The notes: a model not told the origin generated them from the letters alone. A DNA stretch of 64,000 nucleotides from Streptomyces sp. SAI-127 (GCF_029894425.1 NZ_JARXYJ010000001.1:4898001-4962000), one strand, 5' to 3'; positions 1 to 8,791 are shown, counted from the stretch's first letter. Program-made: numbers and translations.

Positions 1-2
1 TC

Positions 3-449
3 CCCCAGCCCTGGCTCCTGTTGGTCATGGGCGGCCTGGTGACGGCAGCGGTGCTCCTCGTCATGAGGGGTGCCCGGGTCGCCGCTCTGCGCGGCACCCA
101 CGGCGCGGTGTTCGCGGGTGCGGCGGGCGGGCTCATGAACTCCGCTGCGGGGGTGGGCGGCCCGCCGTTCTCGCTCTACGCCGTCAACGCGGGCTGGACG
201 GTACGGGAGTTCGTCCCGAACGCGATGTTCTACGGGGTGATCGTGAACGCCTTCTCGGTGGCGTCGAACGGGGTCCCGGGGCTCAGTGGGGTGCAGTGGG
301 CTCTGGTGATCGGGGCGATGGGGGCGGGTGGGCTGGTCGGCAGGGGGCTCGCGTCCCGGATACCGGAGAGGCGGGCCCGCCTGCTGGTGCTGTTGCTTGC
401 CCTGACGGGCGGGATCACGGCCGTGGGAAAGGGACTGTGGGGCCTGTGA
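3..449 (+). CDS. TSUP (TauE/SafE-like) membrane permease, C-terminal part
   Basis: The frame is open to the left edge, so the true start is outside the window; about 148 residues are visible. They are hydrophobic, with several membrane segments and the small-residue loop SAAGVGGPPFSLY followed by FVPNAMFYG. This is the pattern of the second half of TSUP-family (TauE/SafE) anion or sulfur-compound permeases in the plasma membrane. The substrate cannot be told from this part. It converges with the small membrane gene at 511. A short GGCGG/CCGCC hairpin at 464-479 is too weak to call a terminator. Confidence 0.75.
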   Translation, partial: PQPWLLLVMGGLVTAAVLLVMRGARVAALRGTHGAVFAGAAGGLMNSAAGVGGPPFSLYAVNAGWTVREFVPNAMFYGVIVNAFSVASNGVPGLSGVQWALVIGAMGAGGLVGRGLASRIPERRARLLVLLLALTGGITAVGKGLWGL

Positions 450-510
450 AAGCCGCTCCTCGTGGCGGTACCTGCCGCCCTCGGGCTGGTTGAAGCGTCC
501 TCCGCCCCGC

Positions 511-924
511 TCACGCATCCCCCGTCGACACCGACCCGATGTCACCCCCGGCCGCGACGGAACGCTCCCCGGAGGCGGTGACGGGTCCGCTCGCCGGTCG
601 TGAAGGCGAAGACGAGGGCATCGGGGGCGGCGGCGCCACAGAGACCCCGTCCCCCGTAGCTACCGACCCGATGCTGCCGCCCGCGGCAACCGAACGCGCC
701 CCGCTCGCCGTCACGGCGGCAGCCCCGGCGGGGGCGCCCGGCCCCGGTCCCAGGAAGGCGTACAACGTCACCGCCAACCCGATCAGCCCCGCCGCTCCCC
801 CGGCCACACTCGCCCAGGGATCCGCGGCGTCGACGTCCAGCACAGCGCCGATCAGCAACCCCACGGACCCCGCGACGCAGAGCCCGACTCCCGTCCACAC
901 CAATGCCTTTGACCGATTCGCCAT
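511..924 (-). CDS. small two-TM protein with duplicated Gly/Ala motif
   Basis: Hypothetical protein of 137 residues. A short basic N-terminus leads into two hydrophobic segments (about residues 9-28 and 40-58), then a low-complexity tail. The tail holds two near-identical copies of a 22-residue motif at residues 71-92 and 115-136, reading VTASG-x-RSVAAGG then IGSV-x-TGD, joined by a Pro/Ser linker. The duplicated motif ends the protein. I have the impression that similar GxRSVAAGGxIG repeats occur in streptomycete proteins near NTPase or protease modules, but cannot test this here. There is no obvious operon partner. The function is unknown; the gene is probably real because the codon bias is good and the repeat is conserved at protein level. 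Confidence 0.7.
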   Translation of the reverse strand: MANRSKALVWTGVGLCVAGSVGLLIGAVLDVDAADPWASVAGGAAGLIGLAVTLYAFLGPGPGAPAGAAAVTASGARSVAAGGSIGSVATGDGVSVAPPPPMPSSSPSRPASGPVTASGERSVAAGGDIGSVSTGDA

Positions 925-958
925 ACCGCCATCATGGACGAGCGCGAAGGCGCCGGGG

Positions 959-1396
959 TCATGAACGCCGTACGCGCGCAGTCCTCGCCTCCCCGAACAG
1001 CGCCACCAGCCCCTGGTCCGGTTCCGCGCCCACGGTCTCCTCGCCCGCGGCGACGATCGTGTACGTGCGGGCCAGGAAGCGCGTCAGGTCCGACGTGGCG
1101 AATCTGAGCACGGCCCTGCCCTGCGATGCGTGGAACTCGACGTACGTGTGGGCCGAACCGGCCGGGCGGACACGGACGTTGCCGATGCCCGCCGGGGCGC
1201 GCAGTCCCTCGCCCAGCAGCTCTCTCGCGAAGGTCCACGTCGTGGCCTCGCCGTCGACCGTGACATGGGGTGGGAAGTCGATGTGCGCGGCCGGCGGGTC
1301 GGCGGAGGTGTAGCGCAGGGTCGCGGGTATCGCGAGCTCCTGGTCCGTGGCCGTGATCAGGCGGGCGCCTGTGGGCTGCTGGAGGGTGACGTGCAT
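959..1396 (-). CDS. SsgA-like (SALP) sporulation/cell division protein
   Basis: The product of 145 residues matches the SsgA-like protein family, actinomycete-specific regulators of septation and cell-wall remodelling during sporulation. Visible family features are the N-terminal ELAIPATLRYTSADP block, the central TTWTFARELLGEGLRAPAG block (SsgA family: TWxFGRELLxxGL) and the late LTRFLARTYTIVAAGEE block. The ATG at 1394-1396 has GGAG six bases upstream. The longer frame to 1471 adds a non-family N-terminus and is not used. It lies downstream of DUF5063 on the same strand with a 121-bp gap. Which SALP subgroup it belongs to cannot be said from sequence alone. Confidence 0.82.
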   Translation of the reverse strand: MHVTLQQPTGARLITATDQELAIPATLRYTSADPPAAHIDFPPHVTVDGEATTWTFARELLGEGLRAPAGIGNVRVRPAGSAHTYVEFHASQGRAVLRFATSDLTRFLARTYTIVAAGEETVGAEPDQGLVALFGEARTARVRRS

Positions 1397-1517
1397 GAGG
1401 GGCTCCAAGTCGGCGGGGGCACGGGCCTGGGGTGGCCGTTGTGCGTGAGACCACCCCAGGTGCCCGTGCATTACGCCGTTTCAGAAGCCCTCTCGTATGA
1501 CTCCCGTCACACAGAGG

Positions 1518-2177
1518 CTACTTCGGGGATCGCAGCCCCAGCGGAGCCGCGATCTCCTCCACCATCACCTTGCCCGCCTCGAACTCCAGCGTCTCGTCGC
1601 CCATCGCCTGGTCGGTGTCGAGGCCGTCCAGTTCCTCCAGGGGCTGGTTCAGGCGGACATGGGCCACGACCGACTGGAGCGCGCGCAGCGTCGCCGACGC
1701 CGTGGAGCCCCAGTTGGAGAAGTACGAGAACTGCCACCACCACAGCGCCTCCGAGGTGCGGCCCGCGCGGTAGTGGGCCATGCCGTGGCGCAGGTCGGTG
1801 ATGACGTCGGTCAGGTCGTCGGAGATCCGGGCCGGGACCGGGGCCTTGCGGGGCTCGTAGGGGTCGAAGACCTCGGAGTAGACGTCGATCGGCTCCAGCA
1901 GCCGGGCGAGGTTCTCGCGGAGTTCGTCCACGTCGGCGTCCGGGCCCGTGTCGGGCTCGTAGCGCTCGTCGGGGACGATGTCCTCGTGGGCGCCCAGGCG
2001 GCCGCCGGCCAGCAGGAGCTGGGAGACCTCCAGGAGGAGGAAGGGGACGGCCGAGTCGGGTTCGTCGCCCTTCGCCACCTCCATGACGGCCACCAGGAAG
2101 CTCTCGACCTGGTCGGCGATCTGGACCGCGAAGTCGTCGGGGTCCTGGGCAGTCGCGTGCAGTGTGGCGTCAGACAT
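1518..2177 (-). CDS. DUF5063 family protein
   Basis: Cytoplasmic acidic protein of 219 residues matching the actinobacterial DUF5063 family that usually follows recR. Recognisable stretches are [19 protein letters not shown] near residue 30, a PDERYEPD segment and the aromatic [19 protein letters not shown] block near residue 145. Its start overlaps the recR stop by 8 bp on the same strand, which indicates translational coupling with recR. The biochemical role is unknown. The linkage to recombinational repair is by context only. Confidence 0.85.
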   Translation of the reverse strand: MSDATLHATAQDPDDFAVQIADQVESFLVAVMEVAKGDEPDSAVPFLLLEVSQLLLAGGRLGAHEDIVPDERYEPDTGPDADVDELRENLARLLEPIDVYSEVFDPYEPRKAPVPARISDDLTDVITDLRHGMAHYRAGRTSEALWWWQFSYFSNWGSTASATLRALQSVVAHVRLNQPLEELDGLDTDQAMGDETLEFEAGKVMVEEIAAPLGLRSPK

Positions 2178-2769
2178 CTAGGAGTCGTCTCCCCTCGAAG
2201 GCGCGGCCGAGGGTCACCTCGTCCGCGTATTCCAGGTCGCCACCCACCGGGAGGCCGCTGGCCAGGCGGGTGACCTTGAGGCCCATGGGCTTGATCATGC
2301 GGGCGAGGTACGTCGCCGTGGCCTCGCCCTCCAGGTTCGGGTCGGTGGCCAGGATCAGCTCCGTGACCGTCCCGTCGGCCAACCGCGCGAGAAGTTCTCG
2401 TATCCGCAGGTCGTCCGGACCGACACCCTCGATCGGGCTGATCGCGCCGCCCAGGACGTGGTACTTGCCACGGAACTCACGGGTGCGCTCGATGGCGACC
2501 ACGTCCTTCGGCTCCTCCACCACACAGATGACGGAGAGGTCGCGGCGGGTGTCGCGGCAGATGTTGCACAGCTCTTCCTGGGCCACGTTGCCGCAGGTCG
2601 CGCAGAAGCGGACCTTCGCCTTGACTTCCATCAGGCACTGCGCGAGGCGCCGTACGTCCGTCGGCTCCGCCTGGAGGATGTGGAAGGCGATCCGCTGGGC
2701 GCTCTTGGGACCGACGCCGGGGAGCCGCCCCAGTTCGTCGATGAGGTCCTGAACCACGCCTTCGTACAA
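2170..2769 (-). CDS. recR: recombination mediator RecR
   Basis: RecR of 199 residues, the usual length. It acts with RecO (and RecF) to load RecA at single-stranded gaps. An N-terminal helix-hairpin-helix is seen around GVGPKSAQR (residues 18-26). A four-cysteine zinc finger follows at C56, C59, C68 and C71. The Toprim domain ([12 protein letters not shown] through [12 protein letters not shown]) comes next, and the C-terminal [17 protein letters not shown] segment is typical of the family. It is followed with overlap by DUF5063 and preceded by the YbaB gene 98 bp upstream, the standard recR neighbourhood. Confidence 0.97.
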   Translation of the reverse strand: MYEGVVQDLIDELGRLPGVGPKSAQRIAFHILQAEPTDVRRLAQCLMEVKAKVRFCATCGNVAQEELCNICRDTRRDLSVICVVEEPKDVVAIERTREFRGKYHVLGGAISPIEGVGPDDLRIRELLARLADGTVTELILATDPNLEGEATATYLARMIKPMGLKVTRLASGLPVGGDLEYADEVTLGRAFEGRRLLDV

Positions 2770-2867
2770 CGGACTGCCGTCCTTCCTGGGGTTCCTTGCA
2801 GTACGTACGCTAGTTGGCCGATGCCCGCCAAAGAAAGACGGGCACTGGGTAAAGACACGCCCCTCGC

Positions 2868-3212
2868 CTAGAAAGGCAGCCCGGGGATACCGCTGCCGCC
2901 GCCGAGGCCCTGGGCGAGCGGGCCGAGCTTCTGCTGCTGGAGGGTCTGGGCGTTCTCGTTGGCCGCCTGGACCGCCGCCACGATCAGGTCGGCGAGGGTC
3001 TCGGTGTCCTCGGGGTCCACCGCCTTCGGGTCGATCTTCAGCGCGCGCAGTTCTCCGGCGCCGGTGACGGTGGCCTTCACCAGACCGCCGCCCGCCTGGC
3101 CGTCGACCTCGGTCCTGCCGAGTTCCTCCTGCGCGTTCGCCAGGTCCTGCTGCATCTTCTGGGCCTGCTGGAGCAGCTGCTGCATGTTGGGCTGGCCACC
3201 ACCGGGGATCAC
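2868..3212 (-). CDS. YbaB/EbfC nucleoid-associated protein
   Basis: Small DNA-binding protein of 114 residues of the YbaB/EbfC family, encoded just upstream of recR as in many bacteria. A GTG at 3210-3212 preceded by AGGAG is chosen; the long frame to 3290 adds an Arg-rich, non-family N-terminus. A helical [14 protein letters not shown] segment near the start and the beta-sheet core [19 protein letters not shown] fit the family fold. The Gly-rich C-terminal tail is common in actinobacteria. It likely binds DNA as a dimer and may influence nucleoid structure; the exact role with RecR is not established. Confidence 0.93.
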   Translation of the reverse strand: MIPGGGQPNMQQLLQQAQKMQQDLANAQEELGRTEVDGQAGGGLVKATVTGAGELRALKIDPKAVDPEDTETLADLIVAAVQAANENAQTLQQQKLGPLAQGLGGGSGIPGLPF

Positions 3213-3452
3213 GATCAGCTCCTGTGCTTTCCGCCTTGGTCTTCCGTCTGTGACGAGCCTACGTGTTCCACGTGGCCGTCGCCCCAGCACTCTTTCGAGT
3301 GAGTCGGCGTACAGGCCTATACCTGATCAAGGCCCTCTTCCGAGCGGAAAAGACACCAAAGAACCCCCTTCGCCACCCATTGGGCGGTAGGAAGGGTCCG
3401 GCACATCAGCATCAGGCGTCACGCAGGGTGACCGATCAGTAGGGAGCGCCGG

Positions 3453-4178
3453 GTGGGTCAGCCGGAGATGCAGCCCGAGGGCCTGCCCCAGGACGGGCGG
3501 GCCGATCTGGCCGGGCGGACGTTTCCGCTCGGGGACTGGGGCGAGCCCGCCGTGCGGCTGGACGAGCTGTACCGGTGGGTGGAGCACGGGGCGCTGGAGA
3601 CGGCGGCCTGGTATCTCGCGGACCGGGTGTGGAAGCGACGGGGCGCGCGGGCCCTGCGGGGCGGGGCCGCGGCGGGGGCGGTGACCGGGGCCGTGCTGCC
3701 GCTGCTGGATCTGACGGGGGTGGCGGGGGCCGGGGTCGCGGCCTGGGGTTATCTCGGACTGCTGCTCGCGGTGGCCTGTGTCGGCGTCGACCGGTACTTC
3801 GGGGTGACCTCCGGCTGGATAAGGGACGTGGCCACCGCACAGGCCGTCCAGCGCCGTCTCCTGGCGTTGCAGTTCGACTGGGCCTCGGAGAGCGTGCGGG
3901 AGGTGCTCGGGCCGACGGAGGGCACGGCGGCGGAGGCGACCGAGCGCTGTCTGGGGGTTCTGCGCCGCTTCTCGGAGGACGTGACGGAGCTGATCCGCGT
4001 CGAGACGGCGGACTGGATCGTGGAGTTCCGGAACGGGTCCACTCCTATGGGTATCCAGGGGGCGGTGACGTCCGGGGGACGGCAGGACCCGGGTGCCGCC
4101 CAGGGCCGGTTCCCCCTGCCCCCGGGTCCGCCCGCCCGCCCGAACATGCCCCGGCAGCGGCCGCCCGAGCCCAGGTGA
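3453..4178 (+). CDS. SLATT domain membrane protein
   Basis: Protein of 241 residues, divergent from the recR cluster. GTG start at 3453 with AGGGAG about 8 bp upstream. After a polar N-terminus there is a helical segment (LYRWVEHGALETAAWYLADRV) and two close membrane helices (about residues 70-110). A second helical region (GWIRDVATAQAVQRRL) and a Pro-rich tail follow. This two-TM layout flanked by helices matches SLATT proteins, which are proposed from genome context to act as membrane effectors or pore formers in conflict systems. No nucleotide-sensing partner is adjacent, so that role is only a possibility here. Confidence 0.72.
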   Translation: MGQPEMQPEGLPQDGRADLAGRTFPLGDWGEPAVRLDELYRWVEHGALETAAWYLADRVWKRRGARALRGGAAAGAVTGAVLPLLDLTGVAGAGVAAWGYLGLLLAVACVGVDRYFGVTSGWIRDVATAQAVQRRLLALQFDWASESVREVLGPTEGTAAEATERCLGVLRRFSEDVTELIRVETADWIVEFRNGSTPMGIQGAVTSGGRQDPGAAQGRFPLPPGPPARPNMPRQRPPEPR

Positions 4179-4199
4179 CCCTCGCTCGGTCGCACGGGC

Positions 4200-5762
4200 T
4201 CAGTCGCACAGCCCCACCGCCCGCCCGCACGGCAGATGTCCCTGTTCGCGGATCACGTCCTGGCTCGTGCCCTCGTCGAGGTAGGCGAGGAAGCCGGCGG
4301 CGAGAGAACCGGGGGCCGGGGAGCGGTGGGTGTAGGCGTACTCGACACCTCGGTAGGGGTACTGGTCGAGGTGGTCGGCCGAGGCCGCCTCGCCGTCCAG
4401 CGGCACCCGGCGTACGCCCTCGTGACCGGTGGCCAGGGTGAGCTCGCTGTAGCCGAGGGCGCCGGGCTGGGCGGCGACCTTGTCCAGCACGTCCTCCGTG
4501 GAGGCGAGTTCGCAGCGCGTGACGGGGGCGCGGGCGGCGGCGGCCACCGCCTTGTCCGTCAGCGGGTCGCAGTCCAGGGACGTCGTGGGGGTCATCTCCC
4601 AGGCGCCCGCCAGCACCCGGTCCTGGAAGATCTGCCGGGTCCCCGAGTACGCGTCCCGGCTGACCAGGACGACAGGCAGGTCGGGCAGGCGCGGGAGACC
4701 GGCGGGGCGGGAGGCGTTCAGGTCGCTCCAGCGCCTGACCTCGCCCCGGTAGAGGCGCTCCACCTCGGCCCGGGTCAGGCCGCGTGGGCCGAGGTCGATG
4801 CCGGCGTTGACGACGAGGGTGAAGACCGAGAGGGCGATCTTCTCGCCGTGCAGGCCCAGCCGGTCGCCCATCGGGCCGTCCGAGAAGGCGATCACGGACC
4901 GCGCGTCCTTCGCCGACCGGGCACCGGTCGCGGCGAGCGCGGACACCCCGGCCTCGCTGCCGCGCGCCTCGACGGTGATGTCGGCGCCCTCGCAGTCCTG
5001 CTCGTACTCCTTCGCGAGGGTCTCGATGACCGGGGCGAAGGCGGTGGAGCCGGTCACCGTCAGAGTGCCCTTCTCGCAGCCGAGCGGGGGCGGGGTGTCG
5101 TCACGGGCGACGACGATCGTGGCGAGGACGAGGACGGAGAGGGTGAGCAGCCCGGTGAAGATCCGTGCCGCCGGACTGAGGACGGGCGGGATCTCGTCCG
5201 GGGTGGCGCTGCGGTTGGGGTGCACCTCGCCGTCCCGGATGCCGCCGATCATCCGGATCGGACGGCCCACGTCGCCGCCGGACAGCAGCACGAGCAGCTT
5301 GTAGTGCTCGCCGCGGTTGAGCGGGACGCGGGGGATGCGCAGCCGGTTGTCCTCGTAGCCGAAGCCCCGGTCGGGGGTGAAGTGGTCCATGAGGTGGTCG
5401 GTGTCGATCGGCTGGGTGACCGAGACCCCGCGGACCGTGCGGTCGCTGAACACCGCGGTGAGGCCGTGCCGTTCGGGGCCCGTGTAGTCGTCGCGGTCGA
5501 TGCCCTGCGAGCCGTCGTTCTCGATGCGCAGGAGGACGAGGGTGGCGTCCGACATGTCCGGTGCCTCGTCGAAGAGGCCGAGTCTGACGTTGGCCCGCCC
5601 CCGCCGCACGTCGTCCCCGATCGGGTTGTCCATCTGGACGCGGTAGCCGATGCGCTTTCGGCGCGGCACCCGGCGCTCATACCAGACCATGACCCCGGAC
5701 GCGACGATGCCGAGGAAGGCGGTACCCACCGCCACGAAGTTCTCCGCGCTCAACCACTCCAC
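4200..5762 (-). CDS. membrane-anchored PstS-like substrate-binding protein
   Basis: Protein of 520 residues with two parts. The N-terminal part has a membrane helix (about residues 8-28) and a soluble domain (about 30-200) with no family I recognise. A second helix (about 203-222) leads to a C-terminal domain resembling phosphate-type periplasmic binding proteins: LTVTGSTAFAPVIETLAKEYE, VFTLVVNAGIDL, LTRAEVERLYRGEVRRWSDLN, RDAYSGTRQIFQDRVL and GALGYSEL. GTG start. No pstC, pstA or pstB lies nearby, so it may sense rather than transport. The ligand (phosphate or another anion) is not determined. Confidence 0.72.
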   Translation of the reverse strand: MEWLSAENFVAVGTAFLGIVASGVMVWYERRVPRRKRIGYRVQMDNPIGDDVRRGRANVRLGLFDEAPDMSDATLVLLRIENDGSQGIDRDDYTGPERHGLTAVFSDRTVRGVSVTQPIDTDHLMDHFTPDRGFGYEDNRLRIPRVPLNRGEHYKLLVLLSGGDVGRPIRMIGGIRDGEVHPNRSATPDEIPPVLSPAARIFTGLLTLSVLVLATIVVARDDTPPPLGCEKGTLTVTGSTAFAPVIETLAKEYEQDCEGADITVEARGSEAGVSALAATGARSAKDARSVIAFSDGPMGDRLGLHGEKIALSVFTLVVNAGIDLGPRGLTRAEVERLYRGEVRRWSDLNASRPAGLPRLPDLPVVLVSRDAYSGTRQIFQDRVLAGAWEMTPTTSLDCDPLTDKAVAAAARAPVTRCELASTEDVLDKVAAQPGALGYSELTLATGHEGVRRVPLDGEAASADHLDQYPYRGVEYAYTHRSPAPGSLAAGFLAYLDEGTSQDVIREQGHLPCGRAVGLCD

Positions 5763-5886
5763 TGTGGGTGCCCCCGCAACTCCCGCAGTTCGCTCGTACG
5801 ATCACCGTACGACTGTGCGAGTGCCCCTGGTGGGCCGGTGGGACGAAGTTCGTCCGACGTTCAACCGGCGTACGCGGGAGGGGACT

Positions 5887-6150
5887 TCAGGGCGAGGCGG
5901 GCGCCGAAGGAGCGGTCGGTGTCTCGTGGGAGCCGTCGCCCAGGACGGCGTAGACGGTGCCGCCGGCACCCACGGCGACCACCAGCGCGACGGCGACGAG
6001 GGCGGCCGTGACGGAACGACTGCGGTGCGCCGCTTCCCCCTCCGGCTCCGGCTCCGGCACGTAGGGGGTCAGGTACGTACGGGGCGAGTGGCGTTCCCGC
6101 GAGTGGTGGTGTTCGGGTTCGGCAGAGGCGTGTTCCTCCGGCTCGTCCAT
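5887..6150 (-). CDS. small single-pass membrane protein
   Basis: Hypothetical protein of 87 residues. The ATG at 6148-6150 has GAGGG six bases upstream and is preferred to the longer frame to 6177. The N-terminal half is acidic and His/Pro-rich (EPEHHHSRERH and PEPEPEGE). One membrane helix (ALVAVALVVAVGAGGTVYAVL) lies near residues 48-68, with a short Thr/Pro/Ala tail outside. It sits between the PstS-like gene and the marR gene on the same strand. Function unknown. Confidence 0.6.
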   Translation of the reverse strand: MDEPEEHASAEPEHHHSRERHSPRTYLTPYVPEPEPEGEAAHRSRSVTAALVAVALVVAVGAGGTVYAVLGDGSHETPTAPSAPASP

Positions 6151-6200
6151 CGCAGGCCCTCCCCCGAGACCGCACACCTGCCCGACCAGAAGACCAGTGT

Positions 6201-6659
6201 CTACGTCCGTCCGTCCCCCGTCGAGATCTGGTCGAGCACCTTGGACAGCCGCTCCAACATCCCTACGGCCTCGGCGAGTTCGGACTCACCGAAGGCCTCC
6301 GCGAGCCGGTCGGCGAAGGCCTCGTGGCCCGGCCCGATCCGCCGCACAGCGGCCAGCCCCTGCTCCGTCGGCGCGAGGAGCTTGGCGCGCCGGTGGGCGG
6401 GGTTGGGCCGGTACTCGGCCAGCCCCCGCTCCACCAGCAGATCGGCGATCCGCTGCACGCTCTGCCGGGTGATGCCCATCTCCCGGGCGATCCCGGCTAC
6501 CGGCAGCGGCTGACCGAGCACCGCGCCGAGCACCTGCCACCAGGCGGCGGTGAGCCCGGACGGACCGGCCAGCTCCTCGGCGACGGTGAGGAACTGGCCG
6601 TTGAGCCGGAACACCCCGAGGGCGCTGCGGCTGAGCAGATCCTGCCGCTCCCGGCTCAC
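6201..6659 (-). CDS. MarR-family transcriptional regulator
   Basis: Winged-helix regulator of 152 residues. The DNA-binding part is visible at about residues 55-100: PVAGIAREMGITRQSVQRIADLL as helix-turn-helix, then a wing containing RAKLLAPTEQG. Terminal helices for dimerisation flank it. Its start overlaps the DJ-1/PfpI gene stop by 4 bp (ATGA), so the two are one transcription unit. The likely operator is the pair of TGACA/TGTCA palindromes at 7306-7340 upstream of the unit, giving autoregulation. The inducer is unknown; pairing with a DJ-1 protein hints at oxidative or electrophile stress. Confidence 0.9.
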   Translation of the reverse strand: MSRERQDLLSRSALGVFRLNGQFLTVAEELAGPSGLTAAWWQVLGAVLGQPLPVAGIAREMGITRQSVQRIADLLVERGLAEYRPNPAHRRAKLLAPTEQGLAAVRRIGPGHEAFADRLAEAFGESELAEAVGMLERLSKVLDQISTGDGRT

Positions 6660-7264
6660 CCGGACGCCTGCGCCTTCTCCAGCACGGCGTACGCCTCGGC
6701 GTCGGAGTCGTGGAACAGCCGGTACCAGGCGTCCAGCACCTCACCCTCGTACACCCCGAGCAACCGGAAGATCTCCCGGGCGAACGCCACGGGCTCGGTG
6801 GGCCCGGCGGTGATCAGCCCGCGGTCGGTCACGGCGTCCGCGTCGACGTACCGCTCGCCGCCGCCGTACCCCGTGGCCGCCAGGTAGAAGGACACGGCGC
6901 TGGTGTGCTCCCGGTCGTCCAGCAGCCCTTCGCGCGCGAGCCCCGCGGTGGCCCCGCAGATCGCGGCGACGGGAACCCCGGCGTCGAGGAACTCCCGCGC
7001 CTTGCGGGCGAAGGGGGCGAGGTCGTCACTGGTGTCCCAGAGATCGGCGCCCGGCAGGATCAGCAGGGAGCTCTCGGACGGCCGTACGTCGTCCAGGGCG
7101 CACGCGGGCTGCACCCGCAGGCCCCCGATGGAGCTCACCGGCTCGCGCGAGGGCCCGGCCGTCCGGATCTCGTATCCGGCGCGGGCGAGATAGGCGGTGG
7201 CGTGCCCCGTCTCCCAGTCGGCGTAGGTGTCGTACACGGCGAGATGCACGGGCTTGCGGCTCAT
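6656..7264 (-). CDS. DJ-1/PfpI family protein
   Basis: Protein of 202 residues of the class I glutamine amidotransferase-like superfamily, DJ-1/PfpI branch. The nucleophile elbow AICGATAGLA carries the expected cysteine, and LLILPGADLWD marks the preceding strand. Relatives include glyoxalase III/deglycase-like enzymes, proteases and stress proteins, so the reaction cannot be fixed. It is the first gene of a two-gene unit with the MarR regulator. The unit diverges from the aminotransferase gene at 7436 across a region with two palindromes. Confidence 0.88.
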   Translation of the reverse strand: MSRKPVHLAVYDTYADWETGHATAYLARAGYEIRTAGPSREPVSSIGGLRVQPACALDDVRPSESSLLILPGADLWDTSDDLAPFARKAREFLDAGVPVAAICGATAGLAREGLLDDREHTSAVSFYLAATGYGGGERYVDADAVTDRGLITAGPTEPVAFAREIFRLLGVYEGEVLDAWYRLFHDSDAEAYAVLEKAQASG

Positions 7265-7305
7265 GGCTTCCTCCTCGGACCCTGGGTCCTTGCGTTCCGG
7301 CCAGA

Positions 7306-7340
7306 TGACAACATGCTGTCATTTCGACAGCAAACTGTCA
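7306..7340. promoter_or_regulatory. paired palindromes, probable MarR operator
   Basis: Two inverted repeats sit side by side between the DJ-1/marR unit and the aminotransferase gene: TGACA-N6-TGTCA (7306-7321) and GACAG-N4-CTGTC (7326-7339). Their centres are 19 bp apart, about two helical turns. A TTGACA -35-like hexamer for the leftward promoter overlaps the second palindrome on the minus strand. This is the usual arrangement for MarR self-repression. The assignment is inferred from position and symmetry. Confidence 0.5.
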
Positions 7341-7435
7341 ATGGTCAGGCCCTGGACAACCTGTCGTGGAAAGCCGCCGTCCACAGACAGGACGCCGATA
7401 CCGCTTCCGCATCGCGGACATTTACGCTCACTCGT

Positions 7436-8791
7436 ATGACCCCTCAGCCACACCCCGAGGTCGGCGCCGCCGTGAAGGCCGCGGACCGTGCTCATGTGTT
7501 CCACTCCTGGTCCGCGCAGGAGCTCATCGACCCGCTCGCCGTCGCCGGTGCGGAGGGGTCGTACTTCTGGGACTACGACGGGAACCGCTATCTCGACTTC
7601 ACCAGCGGGCTCGTCTACACCAACCTCGGCTACCAGCACCCGAAGGTCGTCGCCGCGATACAGGAGCAGGCGGCCACGCTGACGACCTTCGCGCCCGCCT
7701 TCGCGATCGAGGCGCGGTCGGAGGCGGCCCGGCTGATCGCCGAGCGGACGCCCGGGGACCTGGACAAGATCTTCTTCACCAACGGCGGTGCCGACGCCGT
7801 CGAGCACGCCGTCCGGATGGCACGGCTGCACACCGGGCGGGCCAAGGTGCTGTCCGCCTACCGGTCGTATCACGGTGGCACCCAGCAGGCCGTCAACCTC
7901 ACCGGGGATCCGCGGCGCTGGGCCTCCGACAGCGCCTCCGCCGGGGTCGTGCACTTCTGGGCGCCCTTCCTGTACCGGTCCCGCTTCTACGCCGAGACGG
8001 AGGAGCAGGAGACCGCGCGGGCGCTGGAGCACCTGGAGACGACCATCGCCTTCGAGGGTCCGGCCACCGTCGCCGCGATCATCCTGGAGACCATCCCCGG
8101 CACCGCGGGGATCATGGTCCCGCCGCCCGGCTACCTCGCCGGTGTCCGCGAGATCTGCGACAAGTACGGGATCGTCTTCATCCTGGACGAGGTCATGGCC
8201 GGGTTCGGGCGCACCGGTGAGTGGTTCGCCGCCGACCTGTTCGACGTCACCCCCGACCTGATGACCTTCGCCAAGGGCGTCAACAGCGGATACGTGCCGC
8301 TCGGCGGGGTCGCCATCTCCGGCGCCGTCGCGGAGACCTTCGGCAAACGGCCGTACCCCGGCGGCCTCACCTACTCCGGGCATCCTCTGGCCTGTGCCGC
8401 CGCCGTCGCGACGATCAACGTCATGGCGGAGGAGGGCGTCGTCGACAACGCCGAGCACCTCGGTACGGCCGTCCTGGAGCCCGCGCTCCGGGAGCTCGCC
8501 GAGCGGCACCCGAGCGTCGGCGAGGTGCGCGGTGTCGGCATGTTCTGGGCGCTGGAGCTCGTGAAGAACAGGGAGACCCGCGAGCCGCTCGTGCCCTACA
8601 ACGCGGCGGGTGAGGCGAACGCGCCGATGGCCGCGTTCGGGGCCGCCGCGAAGAAGCAGGGCATCTGGCCGTTCGTCAACATGAACCGGACGCATGTGGT
8701 GCCGCCGTGCAACGTCAGCGAGGCGGAGCTGAAGGAGGGGCTGGCCGCGCTGGACAGCGCGCTCTCCGTGGCCGACGAGTACACGGAGTAA
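7436..8791 (+). CDS. class III PLP-dependent aminotransferase
   Basis: Enzyme of 451 residues of the class III (omega) aminotransferase family. Visible features are FFTNGGADAVEHAVRMAR (PLP phosphate region), SYHGGTQQAVNLTGD, the FILDEVMAGFGRTGEWF aspartate motif and the Schiff-base lysine K280 in LMTFAKGVNSG. The taurine/beta-alanine-pyruvate aminotransferase group looks nearest, but the amino donor cannot be fixed. The ATG at 7436 has no clear Shine-Dalgarno sequence; the open frame further left (to 6710) lies antisense to the DJ-1 gene and is not used. A GntR regulator follows 91 bp downstream. Confidence 0.9.
   Translation: MTPQPHPEVGAAVKAADRAHVFHSWSAQELIDPLAVAGAEGSYFWDYDGNRYLDFTSGLVYTNLGYQHPKVVAAIQEQAATLTTFAPAFAIEARSEAARLIAERTPGDLDKIFFTNGGADAVEHAVRMARLHTGRAKVLSAYRSYHGGTQQAVNLTGDPRRWASDSASAGVVHFWAPFLYRSRFYAETEEQETARALEHLETTIAFEGPATVAAIILETIPGTAGIMVPPPGYLAGVREICDKYGIVFILDEVMAGFGRTGEWFAADLFDVTPDLMTFAKGVNSGYVPLGGVAISGAVAETFGKRPYPGGLTYSGHPLACAAAVATINVMAEEGVVDNAEHLGTAVLEPALRELAERHPSVGEVRGVGMFWALELVKNRETREPLVPYNAAGEANAPMAAFGAAAKKQGIWPFVNMNRTHVVPPCNVSEAELKEGLAALDSALSVADEYTE

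Noticed and set aside
464..479. GGCGG/CCGCC hairpin after the TSUP gene as terminator
   Set aside because: Only five base pairs and no T-tract; common by chance at this GC content.
1497..2273. Long open frame opposite DUF5063 and the 3' end of recR on the plus strand
   Set aside because: It is antisense to well-supported genes, rich in Arg/Gly/Val from GC bias, and has no family pattern.
4236..6011. 591-codon open frame on the plus strand
   Set aside because: It lies opposite the PstS-like gene, whose protein shows clear family motifs; the plus frame is only a GC-bias shadow.
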